DNA from: Zeaxanthinibacter enoshimensis | GTDB lineage: Bacteria > Bacteroidota > Bacteroidia > Flavobacteriales > Flavobacteriaceae | NCBI RefSeq assembly: GCF_004362865.1 | Contig: NZ_SNYI01000002.1 | Coordinates: 772,099-836,098, forward strand | Direction of reading: 5' to 3' | Length of the DNA stretch: 64,000 bases | Shown: piece by piece, positions 41,990 to 51,072 of the stretch | Layout: every line of letters starts with the position of its first letter | Numbering within the stretch: the stretch's first letter is position 1 | Notes under the pieces: model-generated | Databases searched by the model: none | Seen by the model: the letters and a program-made list of their open reading frames with translations, nothing else | What the model was told of the DNA's origin: nothing | Translations under genes and position numbers: made by a program

Positions 41990-44380
41990 GTGAAGATATT
42001 AAAGACGTTAGGGTGGATATTGCTTGGATTTATCCTGGTAGTGATCCTGGTGGTACTTATTGGGAGGCAGACACTAAAACCGGAGTATGACGGGGCAACG
42101 ACCTTGCCAGGCCTGCAGCGGGATGTCGATGTGTTTTACGATACCTACGGAATCCCTCATATCTACGCCAAAACCGAATTGGACGCCATCCGGGCACTCG
42201 GATATGTCCATGCCCAGGACCGGCTATGGCAAATGGAATTGTTGCGCAGGGTAGGTTCCGGCGGATTATCAGAAGTTTTTGGTAAAGATCTGATAGACGC
42301 AGATAAGTTATTTCTTTCGCTGGGTATTGCGGATGCCACGGAGAAGACGGTAAGGGAACTTGATCCCGAAGACCCGGTTGTAAAATTATCGCAGGCATAC
42401 CTGGATGGAATCAATCATTTTATAAAGGAAGGTCCTACCCCTATGGAGTTCCTGTTGACCGGTATAGAGAAGACTCCGTTTACGCTTAAGGATATTTACA
42501 ACAGCATGGGCTACATGGCCTATACCTTTGCCACCGCCCACCGCACGGATCCTTTACTTACGGCAATCAGGACCAAACTGGACTCCACGTACCTAGCCGA
42601 CCTGGAGATCGGGGAAACGGCTCATCCTACCAGGATACCCGTACACACGGACTCCCTGCAAATGCAGGTAAGTAAGGAGCTGGCCAGTGTTGTCCATAAT
42701 TCACTATCTGGTCTTCCCGTTCCTCAGTTCATGGGGAGCAATAGCTGGGTGATTGGTCCGGAGAAAACCAAAAATGGCAAAGTGATACTTGCAAATGACC
42801 CTCACATCGGTTTTGGGCAGCCTTCCACCTGGTATGAAGCCCATCTGAATGCACCCGGGTACGAAAAGTATGGGTACCACCTCGCGGGTTTTCCTTTCCC
42901 TCTTTTAGGACACAACCGGAAAGCCGCATATGGTCTGACCATGTTTCTTAACGATGATACGGATTTCTATTTTGAACAGGTTCATCCGCAGGACTCCACG
43001 AAATACAAGACCGTCGACGGTTGGGCGACCTATGAAACCAGGACCTACCGTATTCCGGTTAAGGATGCGGACACGGTAACGTACACTTATAAGATCTCCT
43101 CAAGGGGGCCCTTGGTCAATGGCATTTCGAAGGATCTGGAAATTCTACCGGAAATAAGCATGTCATGGCTATATACCAAGCAGGAAAATAAACTGTTGAA
43201 GGTGTTACATGGCATCAGTCATGCAGATAACATTGAGAGTTTCAGGGATGCCCTACCGGACTTACATGCCCCGGGACTAAACGTGATGTACGGGGATGCC
43301 GAGGGAAATATCGCATGGTGGGCCACCGCCAAGTTATATGACCTTCCGGGAGGTGTAAATTCAAAATTTATCCTGGATGGAGCGAACGGGCAGGAAGAAC
43401 CTGTAAAATTCCGTGATTTCATTGAAAATCCTCAATCGGTTAACCCGTCTTCGAACTATGTCTACTCGGCAAATAATCAACCGGATTCAATTCGTGGAGG
43501 TCTGTACCGGGGGTATTACCTGCCGGAAAACAGGGCGCGGAGGATAGTGAACCTGCTGGAAACAAGGGACGATTGGGATCTCGATGCAACCAAGGAGATG
43601 ATCACAGATGTGACTTCTCCGGTAAATCCGTCCGTAATTACTGAACTAGCGAAATCTATGAAAGTTAAAGCCCTTACTGACCAGGAAATCAAGATCCTGG
43701 ATATTCTGGGTAAATGGGAGGGAGATTACCCGTTAAACAGTGTGGCGGCTACCATCTTTCACCGATGGGTTTATTTTTTCCTGGAAAACACTTTTGCCGA
43801 TGAGCTTGGGGAAACCCTGTTCCCGAAATTCCTGGATACGAATTTCTGTAAGCGATTGATCGCCCCCATGGCGGCCAAGGAAGAATCAGTCTGGTGGGAT
43901 GATATTAATACCGCAGAGAAGGAAGTTAAAAAAGATATTATCCAGGAATCCTTTGATGAGGCGATTACTTCTTTGAAGGCACAGCTTGGGGAAGATCATA
44001 CAAAATGGACCTGGGAGCGGGTGCATACCCTGGAGCACGGGCACCCGATGGGAGAGGTGGAAGCCCTGCGGACATTCTTTAATGTAGGCCCATTTCCTGT
44101 TCCCGGCAGTCGTGAAGTCATCAATAACCTGGCCTTTCCTTATGAGGGCGATGGCCAGTACCAGGTTACCGCAGGCCCTTCGACCCGGAGGGTCATAGAT
44201 TTCTCGGATATAGAGAATAGTGTGAGCATATTACCAACAGGGCAGTCCGGGAATCCCTTAAGTCCACATTACGAGGATCAGGCAGAAATGTTTGCAAACG
44301 GGGAATTCCGGAAAATGCTTCTGAATAGAAAGGAAATAGAAGTTAATGCCGTTTCCCGTCTTCTGCTCAGAAAAGAATAA
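41990..44380 (+). CDS. Penicillin acylase-family (S45) N-terminal nucleophile hydrolase, copy 1
   Basis: A 796-residue precursor with an N-terminal membrane segment (about 5-25). The predicted autocatalytic cleavage is between Gly249 and Ser250 in MGSNSWVIG; Ser250 would be the catalytic N terminus of the beta chain. DPHIGF after it fits the oxyanion region. Family members hydrolyse amides with hydrophobic acyl groups: penicillins, acyl-homoserine lactones, other N-acyl amino acids. Start codon is GTG. A second paralogue lies at 47832. Confidence 0.92.
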   Translation: MKILKTLGWILLGFILVVILVVLIGRQTLKPEYDGATTLPGLQRDVDVFYDTYGIPHIYAKTELDAIRALGYVHAQDRLWQMELLRRVGSGGLSEVFGKDLIDADKLFLSLGIADATEKTVRELDPEDPVVKLSQAYLDGINHFIKEGPTPMEFLLTGIEKTPFTLKDIYNSMGYMAYTFATAHRTDPLLTAIRTKLDSTYLADLEIGETAHPTRIPVHTDSLQMQVSKELASVVHNSLSGLPVPQFMGSNSWVIGPEKTKNGKVILANDPHIGFGQPSTWYEAHLNAPGYEKYGYHLAGFPFPLLGHNRKAAYGLTMFLNDDTDFYFEQVHPQDSTKYKTVDGWATYETRTYRIPVKDADTVTYTYKISSRGPLVNGISKDLEILPEISMSWLYTKQENKLLKVLHGISHADNIESFRDALPDLHAPGLNVMYGDAEGNIAWWATAKLYDLPGGVNSKFILDGANGQEEPVKFRDFIENPQSVNPSSNYVYSANNQPDSIRGGLYRGYYLPENRARRIVNLLETRDDWDLDATKEMITDVTSPVNPSVITELAKSMKVKALTDQEIKILDILGKWEGDYPLNSVAATIFHRWVYFFLENTFADELGETLFPKFLDTNFCKRLIAPMAAKEESVWWDDINTAEKEVKKDIIQESFDEAITSLKAQLGEDHTKWTWERVHTLEHGHPMGEVEALRTFFNVGPFPVPGSREVINNLAFPYEGDGQYQVTAGPSTRRVIDFSDIENSVSILPTGQSGNPLSPHYEDQAEMFANGEFRKMLLNRKEIEVNAVSRLLLRKE

Positions 44381-44419
44381 ATCCATCAAGTTTTAATAGA
44401 AAATATTCTATATATTTTA

Positions 44420-44427
44420 TATCTTTA
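44420..44427 (+). promoter_or_regulatory. -10 element of yifB
   Basis: TATCTTTA at 44420-44427 (one mismatch to TAnnTTTG), 22 bp before the ATG at 44450. Confidence 0.45.
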
Positions 44428-44449
44428 GGAATATCGACCTGGTATTCTG

Positions 44450-45985
44450 ATGCTTACAAAAGTTTACGGTAGTGCTGTTTTCGGGGTCGATGCCCAGGTG
44501 ATAACGATCGAAGTAAATGTTGGCAGGGGTATCGGCTATCATCTTGTGGGTTTACCCGATAATGCGATCAAGGAAAGTAATTACCGCATCGCGGCGGCTT
44601 TGATCCATAACGGATATAAGATCCCCGGTAAGAAAATCACCATCAACCTTGCACCCGCCGATCTCAGGAAAGAAGGTTCCGCATACGACCTTCCTCTTGC
44701 CCTGGGAATTCTCCTGGCATCAGGGCAGATCTCGACCGATACGGTAAAGGAATACCTCGTGATGGGTGAACTCTCCCTGGATGGCAGTCTGCAACCCATA
44801 AAAGGTGCATTACCGATAGCGATCTGTGCCCGGGAGGCAGGATTCAAATATTTCATTTTACCCTGGGAGAATGCCGAAGAAGCAGCAATAGTGACCGGTT
44901 TAAAAGTATACGGGGTAAAAAATATACGCGAAGTGATCGATCATTTTGACAAAGACCAGCCCTTAGAGGAAAAAAAAGTCGATATAGAGGAGGTATATTA
45001 TGAACAACAGCGACATGCTGAACATGACTTTTCTGACGTCAAAGGACAGGAGAGTATAAAACGTTGTATGGAAATTGCTGCGGCAGGGGGGCATAATATA
45101 ATCCTGATAGGTCCTCCGGGAGCGGGTAAAACCATGCTGGCAAAGCGACTACCGTCCATTTTACCACCCATGGCGCTTGACGAAGCCCTGGAAACCACGA
45201 AGATACACAGCGTCGTTGGTCGGCTCAAGAATACCGGGCTTATGACCCAGAGGCCCTTCCGGAGTCCACACCACACTATTTCTGATGTAGCCCTGGTCGG
45301 GGGCGGATCATACCCTCAACCGGGAGAGATCTCTTTGGCCCATAACGGGGTATTATTCCTGGATGAATTACCCGAATTTAAGCGCAGTGTTTTAGAGGTG
45401 ATGCGGCAACCATTAGAAGACAGGGAAGTGACGATCTCTAGGGCAAGGTTCACGGTAACCTATCCAAGTAGTTTTATGCTTGTAGCTAGTATGAACCCCA
45501 GTCCTAACGGATATTTCAATGATAAAGACGCCCCCTGGAGTTCCAGTGGCACAGAAATGCAGCGCTACCTGGGAAAGATATCGGGTCCCCTGCTGGATCG
45601 TATAGATATTCACATAGAGGTGACCCCCGTCCCCTTTGAACAGTTAGCGGAGACCAGGAGGGGAGAAGCAAGTGCCGATATCCGCCAGCGGGTTATTGCA
45701 GCCAGGTCTTTACAGACCCTGAGATTCCGTCATATTCCGAACCTGCATTACAATGCGCAAATGAATACCAGGCAGATATTTACTTATTGTATGCTGGAAT
45801 CAGCCTCTTTGAAATTGCTGAAATCAGCTATGGAAAAACTGAACCTTTCGGCCCGTGCCTATGACCGGATCCTTAAGGTTGCCCGTACAATAGCCGACCT
45901 GGATGGATCAGAAAAGATCAGGAATGACCATGTGAGCGAGGCTATACAGTACCGCTCCCTTGACCGGGAAGGGTGGTTAGGGTAA
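44450..45985 (+). CDS. comM: YifB/ComM-family Mg-chelatase-like AAA+ ATPase
   Basis: A 511-residue protein: N-terminal ChlI/Lon-protease-like domain ([11 protein letters not shown]), AAA+ core with Walker [15 protein letters not shown], Walker [11 protein letters not shown], and a C-terminal helical domain. ComM relatives are helicases that promote branch migration in natural transformation. No other competence genes are nearby. Confidence 0.93.
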   Translation: MLTKVYGSAVFGVDAQVITIEVNVGRGIGYHLVGLPDNAIKESNYRIAAALIHNGYKIPGKKITINLAPADLRKEGSAYDLPLALGILLASGQISTDTVKEYLVMGELSLDGSLQPIKGALPIAICAREAGFKYFILPWENAEEAAIVTGLKVYGVKNIREVIDHFDKDQPLEEKKVDIEEVYYEQQRHAEHDFSDVKGQESIKRCMEIAAAGGHNIILIGPPGAGKTMLAKRLPSILPPMALDEALETTKIHSVVGRLKNTGLMTQRPFRSPHHTISDVALVGGGSYPQPGEISLAHNGVLFLDELPEFKRSVLEVMRQPLEDREVTISRARFTVTYPSSFMLVASMNPSPNGYFNDKDAPWSSSGTEMQRYLGKISGPLLDRIDIHIEVTPVPFEQLAETRRGEASADIRQRVIAARSLQTLRFRHIPNLHYNAQMNTRQIFTYCMLESASLKLLKSAMEKLNLSARAYDRILKVARTIADLDGSEKIRNDHVSEAIQYRSLDREGWLG

Positions 45986-46120
45986 TTTTGCCATGGAAAC
46001 CATTGATTATTAACACTTTTTTTCGGCTTGTATTTATAATATTCCGCTCATTAAAAGGTTAATTAATTATAAGCTTTTATATTCCCCATTTTATACCGAG
46101 ACTGAAAAATCAGGTTAATT

Positions 46121-47437
46121 ATGTCACGACTTAAACTCCTCCTCATTAGTGCAGGAATGATTATGTTTCTTATGGGATTGTTATTCATTTTCAATAGTCC
46201 CCAACCCGGATCAAAACCTGAAATGAGCGCGTCTACAGATCAGTTTAAAGAGATCCGGATACCTCAGGAAGAGATTATATTATATAAAAGCCGTCAGGAG
46301 GAGTTGCAGGCGGCGTTACAAGCATATTTTGATGAGGCTATCGCGGCAGGCGATATAGTAGGAGCAGGGGTAAGCATCGTTAAGGGGGATTCGATCGTGA
46401 TTTCTGATGGCTTCGGAAAGCGAAATATTCGGAACCAGGAAGAGGTAGATGGTCAGACTATATTCAGGCTGGGATCGCTGTCAAAAGGTTTCACCGGGAT
46501 CCTGGCAGCCGATTTTATCCATGAAGGCAAGTTGCATTGGGAGGATAAGGTGAAAGACTATATCCCGGAATTTCAATTGGGAGATCCCCAGCACACCGAG
46601 AAGATCACCTTGGCCAATATTCTTTCCCACACTGCCGGAGCCCCTTACCACAGCTTCACCAATTTGATTGAAGCCGGGCTGCCACTACAGGATATTGCCC
46701 CCAGATTCAAAGAAGTAAAACCCATCAGTAACCCCGGAGCTCTTTACAGTTACCAGAATGCTTTGTTTGCACTCTCAGGTGAAATGATGCACAAAGCAAC
46801 AGGGCAGGGTATCAGGAATTCTCTCGAGCAGAGGTTCTTTAACCCTTTGGAAATGTGTTCTACCACCATGGATCACGAAACACTGCTCAATAACTCCAAT
46901 GTTGCCTTACCCCATTCAAAATGGCGCAAAAGCTGGAGACCGAAGAAACTGAATGATCATTATTACAATGCTATAGCGGCAGGCGGAATCAGTGCCAATG
47001 CTGAGGATATGGGTAAGTGGATGCGTTTTGTATTGGGTCACAACCCTGAGATCATGAGCAGATCAGCCATAGAGGAGACTTTCAAACCATATATAGAGAT
47101 AAAAGGGCATAGTAAATACTACCAGCGCTGGCCCGGGCACGTATCCTCGTATTACGGCTTCGGATGGAGAATTCACAAAATGACAGAGGATAATGCTGAG
47201 CGGGAAACAACAATCTGGCACCACGGCGGGAGTGTAAATAATTACAGGAACGAGATCGCCATATACCCGGAAGCTGACCTGGGTATTTGTGTGCTCTTAA
47301 ACTCCAATTCCAGACTAGCCAGGACAGTAGTTCCGGATCTTTATGCAATTGTGAAGAAGGTATTTAGGCAGCCTGATTCCCATATGGCTTATAAAGGCTT
47401 GCCTGAGTGCAGGGGGCATAATGTGGAAGAGGGGTAA
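46121..47437 (+). CDS. Beta-lactamase-family (class C-like) serine hydrolase
   Basis: A 438-residue membrane-anchored protein (segment about 8-24). Class C motifs: SLSK in RLGSLSKGFTG, YQN in YSYQNALFA, and HHGGSVNNY near the C terminus. Such enzymes hydrolyse beta-lactams, D-amino-acid peptides or esters; true resistance activity cannot be inferred. The last codons and the stop lie at the edge of the repeat region, so the C-terminal tail (after about 425) may be altered by it. Confidence 0.87.
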   Translation: MSRLKLLLISAGMIMFLMGLLFIFNSPQPGSKPEMSASTDQFKEIRIPQEEIILYKSRQEELQAALQAYFDEAIAAGDIVGAGVSIVKGDSIVISDGFGKRNIRNQEEVDGQTIFRLGSLSKGFTGILAADFIHEGKLHWEDKVKDYIPEFQLGDPQHTEKITLANILSHTAGAPYHSFTNLIEAGLPLQDIAPRFKEVKPISNPGALYSYQNALFALSGEMMHKATGQGIRNSLEQRFFNPLEMCSTTMDHETLLNNSNVALPHSKWRKSWRPKKLNDHYYNAIAAGGISANAEDMGKWMRFVLGHNPEIMSRSAIEETFKPYIEIKGHSKYYQRWPGHVSSYYGFGWRIHKMTEDNAERETTIWHHGGSVNNYRNEIAIYPEADLGICVLLNSNSRLARTVVPDLYAIVKKVFRQPDSHMAYKGLPECRGHNVEEG

Positions 47438-47823
47438 AGGTACATAGGTACATAGTTACAAAGGGTGACAAGGGTGACAGAAGGGACAGGGTGACGATGG
47501 AGTAGATTTCTTTATATCTCGAACTGCGAACTGCGAACTGCAAACCGCAAACATCAAACTTCAAACTAGAAACCGGGACGCCGTCAGGCCGTCAAGCCGT
47601 CACACCGTACAATGGGTACATAGTTACAAAGGGTGACAAAGGTGACAAAGGGGACAGGGTGACGATGGAGTAGATTTCTTAATATCTCGAACTGCGAACT
47701 GCGAACTGCAAACCGCGAACTGCAACCCGCAAACCGCAAACCGCGAACCGCGAACCGCAAACCTCAAACCTCGAACTTCAAACTTCAAACTTCAAATTTC
47801 GAACCTCAAACCTCAAACTTCGC
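47438..47823 (-). repeat. Composite 7/9/8-bp repeat element, region 2 (two cores, inverted relative to region 1)
   Basis: Non-coding and filling the gap between two convergent genes. Read on the minus strand, it has the same order as region 1. First come heptamers, then the core (TTAAGATATT or TATAAAG-type; complements of TTAATATCTC and TTTATATCTC near 47680 and 47512), then GTCACCCTGTCCC, 9-bp units and 8-bp units. Bases 47688-47820 are 19 heptamers in unbroken phase (plus-strand CRAACYK); the first 11 end in G and the last 8 in T, matching the proximal GCRG and distal GARG blocks of region 1. A GGCGTGAC-type octamer run lies between the two copies. Confidence 0.9.
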
Positions 47824-47831
47824 TCTGAGAT

Positions 47832-50219
47832 CTATTCAGCGGGAACTAATAACAAGCGTTCCACGGTGACCGAGTCGATCTTTTCCTCAGAAAAATATAC
47901 GGGGAAATACTCGTCCCGTGCCCATGTTTCAAAGAGATTGCCATAGAATTCACTTGACGGGTCTCCTGATTGCCCGGGCGCATTCGTAGCTTCCGCAGCA
48001 TCCCAGTCGCCCGAATTAACGATCATCCGGAAAGAAGCCCCGCTGCTCTGGCGCTTATTGCCCCCTGTGGAACCCGGGGTATATGAATTACCGCCCCTGG
48101 GAAGGGGTCCTAAGTTCATCCGGGCCGCCAGACTGTCATTAACCAGTTTACCCAGGGCATGCTCCATGACTGTATGCTTGAACTTCTCCTGGCCGTATTG
48201 CCATTTATCCATGTCCGGGCCCAGATCTTTTTCCAGTTGGGCGACGCTTTCTGTAAATACTTCCTGCAAAAATTCATCGCGAGCCTTTAAAGGTTGAGCA
48301 CCAAATTCATCGCCGGGATCGGTAACCCAGTCCACAACCCGTTTCATCTGTAAATATTTTATAATGCCTTTGGCGGCCTCCGGAATAAATCTTTCGTCAG
48401 CCTTGTCGCCAAGTGTATTTTCGAACGCGACATATATGGCCGCCGGGACAGATCCCGGGTCCAGGGAGTGATCCCAGTCTCTCAAAAGTTCAAGTGCATC
48501 TGCCGCCTTCCCGGATAATTCCAGCTGCAGCAGGAGGGGAGTTAGTTGTCTTGCCGGAATCGAAACATAATCCACTTGCAGGGCTTTCATTTCCTCCATA
48601 GACAGCTTATTCTTGCCGGATAACACTTCTTCAATTCGTTCTCCCCTGTAAGGATCGGCCCAGGTATAGCCTACAGCGTCCCAACGCTGATAGTCAGCCG
48701 GGATCACATTCTGGTTGGCAGTAGCGATATATCCTTTTTCCGGGTTTACACTGTGGGGTTTCTCCTTGATCGGCAGATACCCGTCCCATTCGTATTTTCC
48801 ATTCCCGGGGACAGGTACTAATCCGCTGAAATTTGGTCTTACAGGCGCAATTCCGACAGCCTGCCACCCGATATTTCCCTCCTTATCGGCCCAGATCATA
48901 TTCTCTCCCGGGATGTGACTGTAACTACATGCTTCGCGGAATTCTTCCCAGGTTTTGGCCTGGTCCATTCGCAGGGATGCCAGGTAAGGAGAACCACCCG
49001 GTTCTAACCAGGCACAACGCACGGCATAGGCCTTATGATTTACAGAGTCGATCATAGTAACCGGTCCGTGCCTTGTATACCTAAGTGTTACTTTTTTTGC
49101 TTCCTTTCCTTTTATCTCAATATTTTCTTTCTCCCGTCGCATTTCTTCCCATCCATCTCCATACCTGTATTGCTCAAGGTTTTCCGGGTTGAGGTCATAG
49201 ACGTAAAGATCTTCCCCGTCCGTTTCAAATACGGTTAGGCCCCAGCTCCCATACTCGTTGTGTCCTATTGAAATACCGGGTATTTCGGGTTCGCCGCCCC
49301 CGATGACATTCCATCCCGGAGCTACAAGATGTGCCATGTATCTCAGTGAAGGAACAGCAATGGTCCTGTGTGGGTCATTAGCCATATAGGTATGCCCGTC
49401 AACAGTCCGGGTATCATCTATCACCCAGTTGTTACTTCCTATACTATGATGGTCTGATTTTCCCTCCACCAACTGGTTCAAAGCAAGGGCTACTTTCGGT
49501 TCACGGTATTCTGGAACAATATCTTCCGGGCGGAAAACTACTTTCTGCCTGTAAGCTTTATATAATTCCAGGATATCTCCTGACAAGAGATCGGCAGTTA
49601 AGGAAGTATCTAATGAAATTTCGGGCTCCTGCGGGTGAAACCAGTACAATTCGCTGACCTTTTCCGGTCCCAGGACAGCCACGGCCCGCCCGATCTCTAA
49701 TTCTTCTTCTATATTCCCGAGTAAACCCTGGTGCCTGGAGATTACAACCTCAGGGGTCCATTTCCCAGGTTTAATACCGAGCAATTTAAATTCGATTGGT
49801 AACTTCCCGGGATTGCGAAGTACCTCATCGATGTATGCGTTGACTCCATCCGTATAGGCCGTAATGATCTCAGCACCCCTGGGGTGGTAATGGTTCATTT
49901 CTTCTGTCATATCACCGCGGAATTTGAACAATCGTGTTCCCAGGTCACGTTTGAATTCTCTTTCTCCAAGTATTTCAGCTACGGTCCCCGTAGCCTGCCT
50001 TCTCCAGATCTCGAATTGGAAGAGCCGGTCCCGGGCCGCGGCGTAACCCTGGGCGAAGAACAAGTCGTGTTCATTTTCGGCATAAATATGGTTTAAACCC
50101 CACTGGTCTCTTTTGATCTCCACGGTTGAGTGCAGTCCGGCGAGGTTTATACTGTTTTTATTTTCTGTTTTACAGGAAAACAGGAGCAGGCTGATACACA
50201 GGCATACTATAATTCTCAT
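47832..50219 (-). CDS. Penicillin acylase-family (S45) hydrolase, lipoprotein, copy 2
   Basis: A 795-residue precursor with a lipoprotein signal (LLLFSC, Cys 16). The predicted cleavage is before Ser262 in GSNNWVID, which becomes the catalytic N terminus; ANDPHR follows. It is a diverged paralogue of the protein at 41990, differing in anchoring: lipid here, membrane helix there. Substrates are probably N-acyl amides outside the cytoplasm. It converges on the serine hydrolase gene across the repeat element. Confidence 0.91.
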   Translation of the reverse strand: MRIIVCLCISLLLFSCKTENKNSINLAGLHSTVEIKRDQWGLNHIYAENEHDLFFAQGYAAARDRLFQFEIWRRQATGTVAEILGEREFKRDLGTRLFKFRGDMTEEMNHYHPRGAEIITAYTDGVNAYIDEVLRNPGKLPIEFKLLGIKPGKWTPEVVISRHQGLLGNIEEELEIGRAVAVLGPEKVSELYWFHPQEPEISLDTSLTADLLSGDILELYKAYRQKVVFRPEDIVPEYREPKVALALNQLVEGKSDHHSIGSNNWVIDDTRTVDGHTYMANDPHRTIAVPSLRYMAHLVAPGWNVIGGGEPEIPGISIGHNEYGSWGLTVFETDGEDLYVYDLNPENLEQYRYGDGWEEMRREKENIEIKGKEAKKVTLRYTRHGPVTMIDSVNHKAYAVRCAWLEPGGSPYLASLRMDQAKTWEEFREACSYSHIPGENMIWADKEGNIGWQAVGIAPVRPNFSGLVPVPGNGKYEWDGYLPIKEKPHSVNPEKGYIATANQNVIPADYQRWDAVGYTWADPYRGERIEEVLSGKNKLSMEEMKALQVDYVSIPARQLTPLLLQLELSGKAADALELLRDWDHSLDPGSVPAAIYVAFENTLGDKADERFIPEAAKGIIKYLQMKRVVDWVTDPGDEFGAQPLKARDEFLQEVFTESVAQLEKDLGPDMDKWQYGQEKFKHTVMEHALGKLVNDSLAARMNLGPLPRGGNSYTPGSTGGNKRQSSGASFRMIVNSGDWDAAEATNAPGQSGDPSSEFYGNLFETWARDEYFPVYFSEEKIDSVTVERLLLVPAE

Positions 50220-50344
50220 GGTTGCGGTTTAGGTTGGTCATCAGATCGGTCTTGTGCCGGGTGTCCAAGGGGAAATGAAGATAGAAAAAAATCTGTTCAT
50301 TTGAGATTTGCAATTCCCTTAGGTCGTGACCTCATTATAGCCAT

Positions 50345-50370
50345 AAAAAAACACCCTGGGGATCGGGTGT
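50345..50370 (-). terminator. Terminator of the gene at 50409
   Basis: Stem ACACCC / GGGTGT (50351-50356 with 50365-50370) with a T run on the minus strand. Confidence 0.7.
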
Positions 50371-50408
50371 CTTTCATGGTAATGAATATAAGTAAGCGTG
50401 TCGTTCTG

Positions 50409-50852
50409 TTATATAACCTGCTGGGACTGTTGTAACCCCGCTTTGATCTGCAGGATGTCCTGGACTGTTTCCCGCATTTTTTCTGCGATAAGCATATGAG
50501 GTATTCGTAAAGTGGTAAATCCGTCGTTCATTGAGTGCATGGCTTCCTCCAATTCTTCCATAGCTCTTTTGTGGCTGTAGAGATGAGGTTCATGATCTAT
50601 TTCCACATTTAATTTAACCCTGGGCAGTGCGATATCAACGGATTTTTTTCCGTCCCACCAGGCAAGCATAGGGTTTTCGCCCGCTTCTTTTAATCCGTAA
50701 TAGAGTCTGATGGCCTGTAGGGAGGTCTTATGTCTTTTATTAAGTCTCAGTAAGCGGTCGTAGTGCTTTTTGCACAACTCCACATCAAATAGTTCCATGG
50801 AGTTTTTATGATCGATGTAACTGAGTTCTTTATGGCATTCTAAACAGGTCAT
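50409..50852 (-). CDS. Hypothetical protein, possible DUF559/Vsr-like nuclease fold with N-terminal zinc knuckle
   Basis: A 147-residue cytoplasmic protein. It starts with CLEC and has another Cys (ELCKKHY), suggesting a small zinc site. The centre, KKSVDIALPRVKLNVEID, followed by a helix and FTTLRIPHML, resembles the D-(E/D)x... core of very-short-patch and DUF559 nucleases, though the ExK lysine is not clear. It has its own terminator. Function unknown; the nuclease idea is an inference from pattern. Confidence 0.55.
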   Translation of the reverse strand: MTCLECHKELSYIDHKNSMELFDVELCKKHYDRLLRLNKRHKTSLQAIRLYYGLKEAGENPMLAWWDGKKSVDIALPRVKLNVEIDHEPHLYSHKRAMEELEEAMHSMNDGFTTLRIPHMLIAEKMRETVQDILQIKAGLQQSQQVI

Positions 50853-50935
50853 TTAGTAGGTTTGTTGGGGGTTTGGGATAATTATAACTGCGCGTTTTTT
50901 TGATTATTATATTTTCTCGATGTACGGACCCCGGA

Positions 50936-50970
50936 TTTTAGACGAACTGCACTTTTTTAGATGAACTGCA
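50936..50970 (+). repeat. Direct repeat pair upstream of the NRAMP-like gene
   Basis: TTTTAGACGAACTGCA at 50936-50951 and TTTTAGATGAACTGCA at 50955-50970 differ at one base and are 19 bp apart. A third AACTGC is at 50886. They lie 68-87 bp upstream of a -10-like TATATTTA (51038-51045) and may be operators. Confidence 0.5.
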
Positions 50971-51072
50971 TATATTTTTAGTTTTTTCAGGTTCAAATTT
51001 TAATTCTTAACCGGGCGTCGTTCCAGCAGAATCCTCCTATATTTACGAAAATGACGGGCTAACAATTGGAGT

